DNA of 64,000 nucleotides, from the NCBI GenBank assembly GCA_022925895.1, contig JAKSYS010000245.1:1-64000 (forward strand). The letters run 5' to 3'. Shown in pieces: positions 1 to 11,939 of this stretch (positions within the stretch are counted from its first letter, which is position 1; every line of letters begins with the position of its first letter). Below the pieces are notes generated by a model. That model was given only the letters and a program-made list of their open reading frames with translations, had not been told where the DNA came from and did no database searches. Both the position numbers and the translations under genes were made by a program. Source of the DNA: Fragilaria crotonensis. Lineage: Eukaryota > Bacillariophyta > Fragilariophyceae > Fragilariales > Fragilariaceae.

Positions 1-21
1 GTGCAGTAGTACAAGTTATCC

Positions 22-1611
22 ATGCTCTACAACATGAAATTGAAATCAGTGGCCGTCCTGGTCGCCTCCCTTTTGCCGACCATGGCATTCGTCCTGACTC
101 AGGCGCGACGTAATATTCGAACAAGTGATACTAAACTACACCTTGCTGTGCGCAATATTACGGATGTATCTCCTCCTCCAAAACCAAGGGACATTATTGC
201 CTTCCTCTCAACACGGTACGGTGAAGGTGATTGGACCAAGACACGCAACTATGTATATCATGCCAAAGAAAAGTTGTCATTGCAACAAGTGGCAGGAGTT
301 TTGGATTTTCTTGATGTCAATTTTGATAATGAGCAGATTCGATCTATTCTCCAGAGTTCCCCTCGAATTCTGCGCAAGAATCCCAAATCAAAACTTAAAC
401 CAACTGCGAAGTTTCTGAAACAACTATACGGAAAAGACATGTTCCATGAAGCGGTTTCTCGAAATCCAGATTTGCTGTTGATAAGTGGATTGGGTTATGA
501 CACATCGAACGACAACCCCATTGAGCCCTTTCTTCTTAGAGAGTTGCAACTGAGCAAAAACGATGTTCAAAAATTGCAGCAAACTGCTCCATTCTTCTTT
601 CAAATACCGCTTGCAAAGATTAAATCGGTAACTACTTACCTGATGGACCTCCTTCAAGACGGTGACTACTCGCGTGACGATGCGGTCAAAGTAATTGCCA
701 AAGTCGTGGTTGCGCATCCACATCTTTTTCATCTGAGTGTCGATGCGAATTTACAACCCCGCATTGATTTCTTGGTCAAGACTTGCAACTTGTCGAGCAA
801 AAATGTCGCCGCACTCATCAAATCGAGTTCCGGAATTTTGGGACTTTCCGTGGAGGACAATTTCAAACCGACTCTCTATTACTTGTTGCAAGTTCTCGAC
901 TCGAACACAGATGCGGGACACCATGCCCTTAACAAATGTGTCCTCAGTCACCCACCCATTCTCGCACTGAGTCAACGGAATATGGAGCAAAAGGTCATGT
1001 TCTTCGATGCCATTGACCCTGGAGGAGACGGCGGCTCGTTGGCGGCCCGCATTGCCATGAGAAGTCCAGTGGTGTATTCTCTGAGTCTCAAGGACAATAT
1101 TTTGCCAACCGTTGAATTTCTGGCCAAAGTTTGGGGTGCTCGAGTGCCTCGCGTTTCATGGAAAACGCAAGACTTGGTGGTCGTTGAAGCTGAAACCCAC
1201 GGGTGTCGCGATACCACGCTGGGCACCTTGTTGCGCGAGTATCCAGGAATCTTGACGCTGAGCCTTGAGGGAAACCTCCAGCCAACTTTCAATTTTTACA
1301 ACAAGACTGGATATACAGAGTTGGACGGCGACTGGAACTTGGTCGAGGGCAAGGTAAAAGTACGTGGTCGGTACATTGGTGCGTCGCTCTTTCATCGATT
1401 GCTGCCCCGATGGCACTATTGGATGGATCAGAATTCAAATGTCAAGCCGCCTCTGCATATTATTGCCGGATCCACTGACGCCAACTTTTGCAAGCTCCTC
1501 GGATACGATCTCGAGATGTACCAAGAGTTTAAGGAGGAATCCGCACCCAGACTCAAGTTTTCATCCCAGTTCGACACCTGGCTCAAGACTGGTAGAGCAA
1601 TAGACGTCTAG
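22..1611 (+). CDS. mTERF-family protein, probably plastid-targeted
   Basis: One uninterrupted 529-residue frame. Residues 1-24 look like a signal peptide ending PTMAF, an ASAFAP-like site with Phe at +1, followed by a basic stretch (TQARRN); in diatoms this marks import into the plastid. The rest is built of repeated ~35-residue helical units with the mTERF signature of a helix, a short loop with a conserved Pro, and a leucine-rich helix: SSPRILRKNPKSKLKPTAKF (~112-131), SSSGILGLSVEDNFKPTLYY (~270-289) and YPGILTLSLEGNLQPTFNFY (~409-428). mTERF proteins bind organelle DNA or RNA and act in organelle transcription or RNA maturation; the exact target cannot be read here. A second in-frame Met lies at codon 5. 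The gene converges on the membrane-protein gene at 1843. Confidence 0.8.
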   Translation: MLYNMKLKSVAVLVASLLPTMAFVLTQARRNIRTSDTKLHLAVRNITDVSPPPKPRDIIAFLSTRYGEGDWTKTRNYVYHAKEKLSLQQVAGVLDFLDVNFDNEQIRSILQSSPRILRKNPKSKLKPTAKFLKQLYGKDMFHEAVSRNPDLLLISGLGYDTSNDNPIEPFLLRELQLSKNDVQKLQQTAPFFFQIPLAKIKSVTTYLMDLLQDGDYSRDDAVKVIAKVVVAHPHLFHLSVDANLQPRIDFLVKTCNLSSKNVAALIKSSSGILGLSVEDNFKPTLYYLLQVLDSNTDAGHHALNKCVLSHPPILALSQRNMEQKVMFFDAIDPGGDGGSLAARIAMRSPVVYSLSLKDNILPTVEFLAKVWGARVPRVSWKTQDLVVVEAETHGCRDTTLGTLLREYPGILTLSLEGNLQPTFNFYNKTGYTELDGDWNLVEGKVKVRGRYIGASLFHRLLPRWHYWMDQNSNVKPPLHIIAGSTDANFCKLLGYDLEMYQEFKEESAPRLKFSSQFDTWLKTGRAIDV

Positions 1612-1842
1612 GAGTATAGTGCTGGTATCTGTTAACAGGTTCTTCTTCTCTATCATTCTTTATCAGTAAACAAATATAACACTGTCGCGATGTATACTCA
1701 CAGTCTTCGTTGGAGCGTAATTCCTCGCATTATAGAAATCACAGTTATCCAATAAGGATGCGAAATTAACTTTTGACACATTTCTCGGAGCTCCCTAGAA
1801 TCTGCTGAATCCGGAGTGGTGACCATCGGAAAAATATCTCGT

Positions 1843-3332
1843 CTACCAATCAGCCCTTTCAGGGGACCGTTCAGGGGATGTCGAACTAGCAGAATAGAAA
1901 ATGTGCGGGGATGTGGGAGGTGATGCATTGGGCAGACTGGGAATAGGACTGCTAACGCGCTGGTCGTCGTCTTCGCCCTCCTCTTCGGATGACACAGAAT
2001 CCTCTGATTCCGGTGATTCCAAGTCATACAGTGCGCTGTTAAAATCGCCATCTGCTTCGGGGATGGAGTCAATTCCCAACGGGGCAGCGGACGCGCGCTC
2101 TCGCAACGATTTCTTCTTTTTCATCTTCCCTTTCTTTCGCTTACGCTGGCGCGTGGAGGCAAGGTATACTGAGGTCGGTGCAACACCCGGTTGGACCGAA
2201 TGAATAACTCCGTCCTTCTCCACGTCCATCGGCGGTTGAAGTGGTTCCCATGGCTCATCACTGGACTCAGAAAGCTTATGCAGTTCAGGGTTTTCAGGTT
2301 TTGCTTCCGACGCGTCCGTGCTCGTCGTTGGGACTTCCTGCAAATCGGGGCCTATTTCCTTGCCTTCCAGCCCCTTGGTCTGAAATGCGCGTTTTCTCTT
2401 GCGGCGCAAAGCCACGGTCACAAAGAGTGCAATCACTATCACGACCGCGAGGCCGATTGAAACTGAGACCAAGAGTCCATTAGGTGATACGGCAGTGTCA
2501 CGATTTCCTCCAGTGGTCGGGGCCGAAGCTGCATCTGGCACCTCCTGCCCCACAAAGGTGACACCCTGAACGTCCTCCACACGCATCATTGTAGTAAACA
2601 TGACACGTCGTATTTCTTCAAGCAGAAATTCTTCAACCAATTCCGGCTTGTATCCTGTGTAGAGTATTTGCATGGAACCTTCGACAGGTATACACACTGC
2701 TGATGATTCTATCGATTGAGTGTATCGACATGATCCTGTGTGGTTAACTTGAGTGAGTTGCTCTCATAAACCATCGGTAGTACCAAGGACAAGGATCTAA
2801 TCAAGGTACCTCGCACAATCTTACCTATATCGCGATCCACAGTATCTTCACCATCACTCGTGAGCGACAAAATGTATGATGGTGCAGCATCTGCACCATC
2901 GGCATCAGTCTGCATTCTACGCAGACCATTTCCCCCTCGCTGCGCCACAGCAGCAACAGTCCTGTCAAACACAAGTGACTGCTTAGTAAAGTCACATCGA
3001 TTAAGCCCAATATCTTTAACAATATTCCAAAGAATGCTCCACTCTAACGCTCGCAAATTTGACGCCACACTGCTGTCTTTAGGCACAACCATCTCATACT
3101 TGAACGAGACTTGAAGAAAGTCGGCATCGACTTGTTCTTGTATTGCATCCAAACACTTGTATCGAACTGGATATCCATCACGGACTTCGATCCGATCCAT
3201 GTTGTATGCACTCCCATCGGAGGAGTCATCGCCCTCGCGACTCACACCACCAGAAAATGCCCGTCGTCGCTTCTCTTCCGCAGGGGAAATTTGGTCGTCG
3301 ACGTCGACGTAATTATTGCCAGAGCCTGCCAT
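1843..3332 (-). CDS. Single-pass membrane protein, unknown function
   Basis: Two open frames join through an 89-nt GT-AG intron at 2824-2736 (donor GTAAG, acceptor CACAG). The join restores frame exactly and gives 466 residues from the Met at 3332; an upstream start at 3359 is also possible. The N-terminal half is mixed and soluble. A strong transmembrane helix follows (LLVSVSIGLAVVIVIALFVT), then a basic stop-transfer patch (RRKRKR). The tail is long, Ser/Pro-rich and acidic, with a lysine cluster (KKGKMKKKKS). There is no clear signal peptide. I do not recognise the family; it resembles the diatom-specific membrane proteins with SEA-like extracellular parts, but that is only an impression. 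Confidence 0.6.
2736..2824 (-). other. Intron of the membrane-protein gene
   Basis: The donor GTAAG is at 2824 and the acceptor CACAG ends at 2736. Without splicing the upstream frame stops at 2709. With splicing the codon is split 1+2 and the downstream frame continues. Confidence 0.65.
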
Positions 3333-3359
3333 GATAGGTCCACTGGTGCACCACCACAC

Positions 3360-4563
3360 TGAAACACCAAATTGCGGATGATGCCAAGTCCTGGCCTTGT
3401 TTCTTTCCCTCCTTCACTCTCTCTCTCTCTTGGTGGGGGCTGGCGGAAGCGCTAGCTCGGAGTGAAGTGAACTGCTTTAGTGTGCCACTTGAGACGACGG
3501 GTAGATTGTAGATTCTCAGAGTGTTGGTCGTTTCGTGCCGTAATGCCGTTGTGATTTGAAAGTGGGTGAAGTTTTGCCTCGACTCATTTAAGACTGGTCA
3601 AGGAGCTTTGATATTAGTGCGTCTATCCATACTTAAAATTCGTCGGAATGAGTAGAAATGGACATTTCTGTCTTGAGAATGCCAAGACCTACTTTTTATT
3701 GAGTATCCATACACGAGGACATGTTGACAATACTTAATATCCGTTTATGTGATTAGAAACAAGAGCGTGCAGGAATTCCTACGCCCACGTCAGATGCTGC
3801 GATTGGTGTTTCACAACAGCACTTGTTGCATGAATCGCACCAGCATAAAATCGTACTCAGGTGTCCGATCGCATGCAAACTGGTACAAGTAGTACCTGGT
3901 ACTGGTACCAGTACACAGAACGATACAAATTGCTTGCAGTTACTCTCAAACTTCTAATTATAGTCATACGTACATGACTGTTGAAACGCGGACACTGGTA
4001 TCCTACTAAAGAATTTGTACCAGTACCAGGTATGTACTATGTACTACAACTCCGGAGTTTTGTGTGAAGGCTCACACCATACATGTATGAGTATGTAGTA
4101 TCATATGATATATTATGCAGGAGAGTGTTGCAGTAACGGTAAACGACACAGCCAATTTAAACCCTCAACCACTCGGAGTCTATTGCGAGTCTTGTATCAT
4201 TTCTGTCCTCAGGATCGTTGCTCTCGCCAGGTTTTCTGTTTACTGGATACTGGAGTACTCCTATACTCTACCTTCGGTAGTAGCTACAGTAGCGTCATCC
4301 AAGGTTCCACGATCTGTCATCATAATGTATGTCATGAGAACCTATTCCTTTGTCCTTGAGCTGCTATTCTAGCAGACCTGTCCGGAAGACAACAAAAGTA
4401 AATAATGTAGACACCCGAGAGCACAGTTGATGGCAGTGAGGATGCCATCTTTTCAGAAGCAGCTTGAATAGGACCCAACCTGCTAAGGATTGTTACCCAA
4501 GTATGTAGACCACGAGTATTATTATCGCATTTTTCGATTTTCCCTTAGTGCCTCGGCACCTAG
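3360..4563. other. Intergenic, GTAC-palindrome-rich
   Basis: No gene is supported. The first 250 bases contain a short CT-repeat (CTCTCTCTCT near 3420) in the promoter side of the membrane-protein gene. From about 3880 to 4110 the sequence is dominated by overlapping GTAC-type palindromes such as GGTACTGGTACCAGTAC. Short open frames at 4105-4372 lack composition or motifs of a gene. Confidence 0.6.
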
Positions 4564-6740
4564 TCAAGCGTCGTCAGCTGTCTTCTCAAAAACTTGCGCA
4601 GCTTCCAGTGCATCTACTTCCAGGTCAAGATCCGACTCATATTCACCATAAATCATGGCATCGACAGTCTTGATAAGCTTGGGTCCTTCCCAAAGACCAG
4701 CAAGCTCATTCCGTCTCCATCCCAAAAAACACATTGTTCCGAGACACATGGGGACCAAATACAGCAAGGCTGGCTGTCCCATATTCATAAGGTACACTGC
4801 AGCATTGGCCATCAACAATCCAATCGCGTACGCCACAACGAGCGGAGCAAAGTAACCAGTGGGGCAAGGGCAACAGGAGTTTTGTTTGGGAGTCTCTCCT
4901 CGTCCACCGGCGACGCCCATAAAGTTCTTGGCGGCATCCAAGCGCGCCGCAAAGCTGAGCAACAATCCAGGCAGGACAATGTCACCGAGACCCAAAAGGC
5001 TGGCACCTCCTTGGTAATCGTCGAAACGTGGGACTGTGAGCAACATGGGGAGTGGATCGCCTCCTTGGCAGTTGGAATCATCGGGGTACTTTTCACACCA
5101 ACTCGGGTCGGCCTTTGGTGGTCCTCCGCTCGTTGCAACTGTAATCATGACAGATTCGCCCTTGAAAATGAGGGGAGTCACAAAGACGAAGAAAATATCA
5201 TAAAAGAATGCGACCATGAGGAGGATGGACGCCACTCGCATACTGTTCAGCTTTATCAAGGACAGGAACATAATACACATGCAAGCGCCCAAGATGTCCT
5301 GCGTGACCCAGAAGAAGGTATTGGTTTCTGGATGGTGGACTGTGAAGGCAACATACAGCCAAGTGGCTCCAACAGAATATGCACAGATTCCAGCCAGCAT
5401 GTCAACCACAGTTATGTCTCCAATGTCCTCCATCTTGGTTTGAATCATAACTTTATTAACAATGCGAAGTCTGCGAAAGATTTTCTCGAAAGTTGGAATG
5501 AAAATGACTTGCATGACTGCACGAGAACATCCAAACCCGTACATGACCTTGACAAAGCTATAAATCTGATGTAGCAAAGAAGGATAAGTATCCTTATCAA
5601 GCGAATAATTCAGTTGCTGCAGTGCATACATACGCTTACCTTGAAGACGAAAAGAAGCATCAAGCCCGACGACGCCATGACAATGAATCCTAAGGCATGG
5701 CCAGCGCTCAACTCGAGTGTTTCTTCGCCTTGCTGCGTGTTCGTGCGATTCTGCGGTGAGGTCAAGGCAACGCGTTCTCCGATTGATGCTCCGTTGGCGG
5801 AGAGGTTGTCGGATTCTAAACTGCGGGCTTCGGCCCGTCTCGTCATGACCGCCGTCATACTACGATAATCACTGGCGGACGAGTACGCTGCAACAGAACA
5901 GACAAAGACTCCCAGAGCCCAAATCAAGATGGAAGAAATGTTGTAGGACGCGCGGACACGTGACGACACAATAACGTAAATTTGGTTGCTGTGTAATTCC
6001 TGTTCCAGATGTTCGCCCTGTTCGAGAGTAATGTAGACGGCAGGAATGGTAACATCGTCAGCGCCGTAGTTAGGGTCGTTGTACAGCCAGACATGCAAGT
6101 CCCACGCACAGCAAGCTTCCAAGTTACCACCGGCAGTTTTGTTGCCGGTCAAGAGACAAGCTTGTGAAGTGCACATTTCGAGGCCGTCCGGAGAATTAGC
6201 GAGGCAGAGGTTACTGGCCGATGGTCCCGACAGGACAGCATCGTTCACATCTGAGTTGTAAGCAGGCGTGAGAGAAATAGCAGAGGCTGGAATCTCAGCA
6301 CGGCCCTTGGAGCAGTCAAAGTCATTGAACTGCGAAGGATAAATGACCTCATTTGTGGTTAAATTGAGAGAATAACGGCTAGCCAATGATCCACGGACAA
6401 TCAGACCAGCAGCTCCCATGCGTTGAGCATTCATCGCCTTCGTCTCGAAAGTACACTCTCCACGAGGTACCATAACAAATGTCCCGCTAACAGCTGGATC
6501 AGCGCTTGTGTCATTGCGACACAGCAGGGGATTGTTACGAGGCGCAAGTGACAAGAGATGCGCTTCGTTGTTTTCCACCCCCATTTTAGGGTAGGATCCG
6601 AATGAAGCCTGCGATGCGAAAATCGAATAAGTTCCTCCATTGCTTAGTTGAACATCCACCTGGGCGGTTTGTGTAATCGCGTGAACATAGGTGGATCCGA
6701 AGACCAACAAAAGGAGTACCCTAGCACAGAACATTGTCAT
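4564..6740 (-). CDS. Signal peptide peptidase-like intramembrane aspartyl protease with PA domain (SPPL2 type)
   Basis: Two exons (6740-5640 and 5565-4564) join phase 0 through a 74-nt intron to give 700 residues. An N-terminal signal peptide (LLLLVFGSTYVHA) leads into a lumenal protease-associated domain with the typical VPRGECTFETKA motif (~90-103). About nine membrane segments follow. All three family motifs are present in order: YD in FFYDIFFVFV, GxGD in LLGLGDIVLPG, and PAL in MGQPALLYLVP. The two aspartates form the active site for cleaving type II transmembrane substrates in ER, Golgi or endosomal membranes. Presence of the PA domain and signal peptide places it in the SPPL2 branch rather than ER SPP. 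The acidic C-terminal tail lacks an obvious KKXX retrieval signal. Confidence 0.88.
5566..5639 (-). other. Intron of SPPL gene
   Basis: Donor GTAAGC at 5639 and acceptor CATCAG at 5566. Splicing joins the end of a transmembrane helix (LLFVFK) to IYSFVKVM in frame; reading through hits a stop at 5610. Confidence 0.7.
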
Positions 6741-7517
6741 ACAATGACCCTTCGTTTACGTGTATTCAAAAATGAACTTGATGGCACAGTAAGGCAAACG
6801 CAAAACACGAAAGTTTGTCTGCTTTATTTGCTGGTGAGCTCCTTCAATGTGCTTCTTCTGCGTCGTCAACTTTCTGGATAGATGATGGCCTAACGATAGC
6901 TGGCAGGAGCAACTGTAGAAACAACTACCGGTAAGAAGGTTGAAGTGTGAAGCGATTGTTTTTTAGAAGCAGATGACTGTTGCATTTACAGTGCTTGTAC
7001 TGCAAGGAGAATTACGCGTACATTTTATGTATGGACTCGAGTACTTGTACTGAGTACATGTACGATGTCGTACGATACTTGTTGTACTCGCCTGTGGAGT
7101 CTGGAGTCAGTCAAGGATTGGGTCACGCGGGTGTGCCCACCTGAGCCAATCGGCCATCAGAGACTTGTGTCAATGCCCGCATTGGCTGTTATTGCAGACC
7201 GTAGCGCGGCATGTCAATAGTTTACCGTCACACCGGTCACTGGGCACTGGGCACTGGGAGCTGGGAGTCGAATCAAGCATGGGAGCATGGGTCCTCAAGA
7301 GTCGCCCTGAAAGGATGATGTGCTGTATGATGCGACGGCGCAGGGGCGAATTCTTCGTTATCGCTTTTGTCGCAGTGAGCTTGTCAAGGCCGAATCTAAT
7401 TGGATCTTGTCCTCACAAGTCTAGACCGAGACAATGTCCTTTTGCCAAACAATCTCACACATAACGGTCTTCAGCTCTGTGTAACAATTGCTTAACAGTG
7501 CTAACGAGGGAGGCATT
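6741..7517. promoter_or_regulatory. Divergent intergenic region between SPPL and lipase genes
   Basis: Both flanking genes start here and are transcribed away, so it should hold both promoters. It contains a GTAC/ACTCG-rich patch at about 7015-7095 and a short tandem repeat at 7238. No TATA-like element stands out. Confidence 0.45.
7238..7258. repeat. Tandem repeat CACTGGG x3
   Basis: Three perfect copies of the 7-mer CACTGGG, followed by a decayed partial copy. It lies in the divergent promoter region. Confidence 0.85.
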
Positions 7518-10500
7518 ATGCATCGTCAACAATACGGAACCAGAAGGTCGACGAACCCTTTCGACACTGATGATGATTCAAGTGATTTCTTTCATGATGC
7601 CACGGACACATGGAGTCAACTCTCAGGTTCAATCGATGATCATGATCGTAAGTCTTCAATTTCATTGCCATGCCGTGCAGTAAACTTGAATATCTGCCGT
7701 GCCGTGGTCAGGTGCACGAAAATGCGTCTTGTCTCACTCACCCTGAACCGGTTGTCTGTCATCTCAATTCAGATGGATACAACAACGACGAAGAAGAACA
7801 CCGCGAAGCTGAATTCCTGTCTCCTCTTGAAGAAGCTCTTTTACATTGGAACGATGTCGATCCAGATAAGGTGATGCCACTGTCGCCGAATGTATCCGAT
7901 TTGGGCGTGAGCCTGACCGCTGATGATTCCGTAGAGGTGCCGTCATGGGCAACGTTCGATCTGCAGGATCGAGAGGGTGCATCGAACCAAGCGATTGATA
8001 CACTGGAAACAGAACGGGATGTTAGAAGACAGAACACGTCCATTAGGCGCCGCACCAAACGAAAGTCGGAGCGTAAACCAGAATTTTCAAATCCGGTGTT
8101 GGAGGCTATCGAAGTCGAGGACAGCGAGTTTGACATGGATATCCAGGGAGGTGGAAATACTCCCTGGACGAAGCTGTTGTTATTAGAAGAATTGGGAACG
8201 GCATCGTCGTGGGCCATCTTAATCATTCCTTACGTTGCCTTCGTCCTCTCCATTGTTCTGGACACCCATTCCAGCGTATTTCTAACAAACGTGGGGCCAT
8301 TGTTTGCCGAACATCCATGCTCCCTCGAGAGTGCGATCAGTGGTGGTTCGGACTCGTTGTGGCTCCAGCTTGCTGAACAAAGATCTTGCTCGCATCCATT
8401 TGTAATGCAACAGCAGTCTGGTATGTCCAATTATCAGTTCCAGTCCTACCGCTATCGCAAGGCCATGCATGAAGGTTGGGCATTCGTTTCAGGTCCTATA
8501 CACGATGTGCCACCAATGTCTGTCTTTCTTCGAGGTGACTCGCACTTTGACTTGCTGTCAACCGAAGCCGCTGCGATGGTATCACAAGGGATGATAGTAC
8601 AATCCACAATCGTAATGCAACGTGACTCCGCGACGGGTGATTGGGCAACTGTTTCTATTTCGGAACCATCGCCTTTGGCCATGCATTGCATAGCAGACAC
8701 AAACAGAGCAACGTGGGATTCCCAGTGGAACTGCGTGAGCCCACGGATTGTGGATGTTTTGTTTTCACTTCCTGGAACCGGAATCTTGTCCGGAGAAGAC
8801 CTCCAATTAGTCGTCCTCTACGCGTTGGCAAAGACCCCTTTCAGTCCTCGGCACGATGACGATGATTCAGTGGACGCCGATGATGTCTCGTACGTTTATT
8901 CCGAAACTCCTGGAGCAGCCTCTCTGCTCTTGAACACAGTTGTCAACAACACATTGGACGGACTCGAGGAGGTAGTGAAGTCGTCGTCGTACATTGTGGA
9001 ACACGCTAGCACATTTGACGCCCAGGTGAACATTGCAGTTCGCCTGTCCACTCTCGTCATCACATCTTTATTTCTCTTTTTTTGGTGTCGAGCTCTTCTT
9101 GGAAAGGATACTACGTTCGATCTATGTTGCAAGATACGATCTCCTTGTGTTGCTACAAGAATGGGAACCGACGAAGAAAAGACACCAATTAACAAGAAGC
9201 CCTTTTCTTCCCGAAACAAGTTTTGGTGGGAATCACCCTGGATTGTATTTCCTGAACGAAGATACTTGTTGGTGCTCCTGTTGTGTCTGATTCTAATTCA
9301 AAATCCGTTACTGGCGTATGCGTTTTTCTACCCAGCCCTGTACGAGAGTCGACGAATGCATGCAGCTGTTGATTGCATGGTCGGGATTGGGATTTTCGGT
9401 ATTTTCATGATCTTGCACTGCCTCTTTCACGGCTTGCGATATCACACGGCACAAGTGAATAGGCGTCGAGCAAAGCAACAACGTCACGTACTTGAGTTAC
9501 GACGAGCAGCAAAATACATGGTCAAACCAGTCGGAACAGAAGAAGAGACCGAGGACGAAGTTTCTAGGTATCTTCATGAATACTACGAAACTTATGGTGA
9601 TGCAGATGGCAGCGATTTCTCTGCTCTAGATACTCGTCTGAGGCATGACCCGTGTGGCGATGACTGGCCTGATTTTCTACTTCCGAAGCTACTCTTGTTT
9701 ACCTGCGCGGTTGCGTCGGTCGTAACTGCCAGCGTTTACCGTTTCCCAGTCGCAAATACAACGCCGTTCTCACAACAAGATCTTCAGCGCTTCAATACAA
9801 TTTACGTCACCAGCTCTTGCTTTCAATTGGTTATTGCATTTGTGTGGGTGATTATGATTGCTCGACAAGCGACAAGATCGGGGTGGATGCTGCGAAAGGA
9901 ACCGTTCCTGAGTACCAGGCCAGCTCAGCTGGCTTACCGAATCTTCCTTTCTATCCTGCTTCTAGGGTTTGTTGCCTTCGTAATACCGTTCCTGGTCGAC
10001 GCGTACTCCCTCCTCAGGAAGTGGACGTCCGATGACAGCATTGAGGCTCCTCAAACCGAAATTCTTGACGATCCTGGTAGGTCTGCCACTTCCACCGTTG
10101 ACGTTATGCTGCAAGTTCTTAATAAAGTCAGCGAATGTTTCCCGTATAGCGGCACAGCCGGCTCGATCGGGTCTGGCAAAATTCTGTACGCTACAGTTTG
10201 CGGCCTGATCATGGCGTCTATATTTTTGCCCTCAGCCGAGGTGTCGAAACGACGGAATCGCTTTCACGAAAGTACTAGCACATTCTCTACTTTGGCGCGA
10301 AGCACCAAGAGTGACAAGCGCTTGGTCGTGACGCTTGCTCGATACACTCAATCTTGGCGCATCTTCCCTCTTCCTATCCTGAAAGTGTCTCTTGCGTCGG
10401 TTTTGCTTTCTGACGTTGCGTTTAAGATCGGCCCGCGAGAAAGAAGTACGGCATACTTTGTACGGTATACACCTGTATTCTGCCTCGAAATTGCGTGTTG

Positions 10501-11881
10501 GTTGCTGGAAGCGTCATGGCAAGCTTACTATTCCCCAAGGACTTTCCTTGTGATGTGCCTTTATGGCTCTGGAAACCATAGGCCTCAAACTCGAGAGTTG
10601 CATCCTTGACAAAAGCACTGATTCGCAGGTTTTTGTCGCCACGAATCTGTACTCTCAAATCGATGGGGAAGAAGATAGCATTGTTGTCGTTTCATTCAGA
10701 GGCACAGCAAACACCACAAATATGGCCATTGATTTAAAATGGGGTCAGGTTCCACTTCGATCAAATTATTGGCATTGATGACTTTCCGATGTTCGAGGTA
10801 TCTGGTGATGGCGTACACATGAATGATTCGGGTGATTGGTTTTGGGATTCCCCCTATGTAAGAAAAGCAGAACTGGAAAGCTTCAGGCCTCCGGATAGCA
10901 CTGAAGGATGCCTCTGGTTGGGTCGTGGTGCTTCACGTAAGAGGAGCGTGGCTTCGACCTTCAGCTTTGGTGCCAAGGCGATCGTGGCGGCGACACCTGT
11001 TGCTCGACAGGCACTTCCATGCGTTCACGAAGGATTCCTCGAAGCATACTCGCATATGCGAAAGCAAGTACTCACCTGCGTCGTGGAAGTCATGCAACGC
11101 CAACTTGCCAAGGCTATCGAGAGATCTCAGGTGGATGGGGCCTCGCTTGTTTTGCCGAAGGTCTACATAACAGGCCACTCTCGGAGGATCTGTCGGACAG
11201 TTGTTTGCTTTGGACCTAGCAAGCAATTGTGTTCTAGAGGTTCCAACCGATCACACTCACGCGGAGAGACTACACACCATGGATGGCGAAGAATTCCATG
11301 CGCTTTCGACCGATTATTCGCCTCGCAATGAGTCGGGAGGCGCCAACGAGGTGTTCTTTTCTCCTTTCGATGACTCGAAATGGTTTCACAATGACAATCC
11401 ATCGAATCCAACGACCGAGAAGACGTTAAAGCTCCAGCCGCCGATAGCCGTGTATACATATGGCCAGCCGCGCGTGGGAAACCATGCGTTCAGTCGGCTC
11501 TACAAGCAACGAGTCCCTCACACGTTCCGTGTTGTGAATGAAGGAGATGCCCTTACAACCCTTCCTAACACAGTGATGCTCGGCGGTCAGTACAAGCATG
11601 CTGGTTTGGAAGTTATTCTGGACGAAGGTTGCACCGGTAATATCATCGTTGGTCCGACAGTGGTGGAAACCATGTTTCGTTTTTCGAAAGTTCGGACAAG
11701 TGTAGCGGCACATTTTCTAGATGGCTACCGCCAAAATCTGGAGAGTGGCTTCACCGAGGATGAACTCCATGAGTATTATCGTGGTCATGGCATTACCAAG
11801 TCTTCACCAGCTCAGCATTCTACCAAGGATTTACCGGAATGGTTAACGCAAGTGAAACGACCCGCAGGAGATTACACATAG
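7518..11881 (+). CDS. Multi-pass membrane class-3 lipase (diacylglycerol-lipase-like), frame broken in three places
   Basis: Exon 1 (7518-7647) joins 7773 through a 125-nt intron. The N-terminal ~930 residues are acidic, then carry about eight to ten transmembrane helices (for example YLLVLLLCLILIQNPLLAYA). They lead to a cytosolic lipase_3 domain: VVVSFRGTANTTN (oxyanion region), VHEGFLEAYS, the nucleophile elbow GHS, an Asp in NEGDALTTLP, and a late His. This layout matches sn-1 diacylglycerol lipases, which release 2-monoacylglycerol and fatty acid at membranes. Frame must shift near 10555, near 10755, and at 11174 directly after the catalytic Ser codon, where two bases of a TCTCTC-like run seem missing (LGGSVGQLFALDL continues in another frame). 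Conservation on both sides of each break argues for sequence error or very recent decay. Confidence 0.72.
7648..7772 (+). other. Intron 1 of lipase gene
   Basis: Donor GTAAGT at 7648 and acceptor AATTCAG ending 7772. The 1+2 split codon keeps the acidic N-terminal frame open. Confidence 0.65.
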
Positions 11882-11939
11882 TTAACTGGACAGATCACAT
11901 GACTTTATCTAGCATAACATTTTAGACAGCTCCAGATTA

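Noticed and set aside
4594-5574. Long plus-strand frame of 326 codons
   Set aside because: It is the antisense of the SPPL coding exon, which has all three catalytic motifs.
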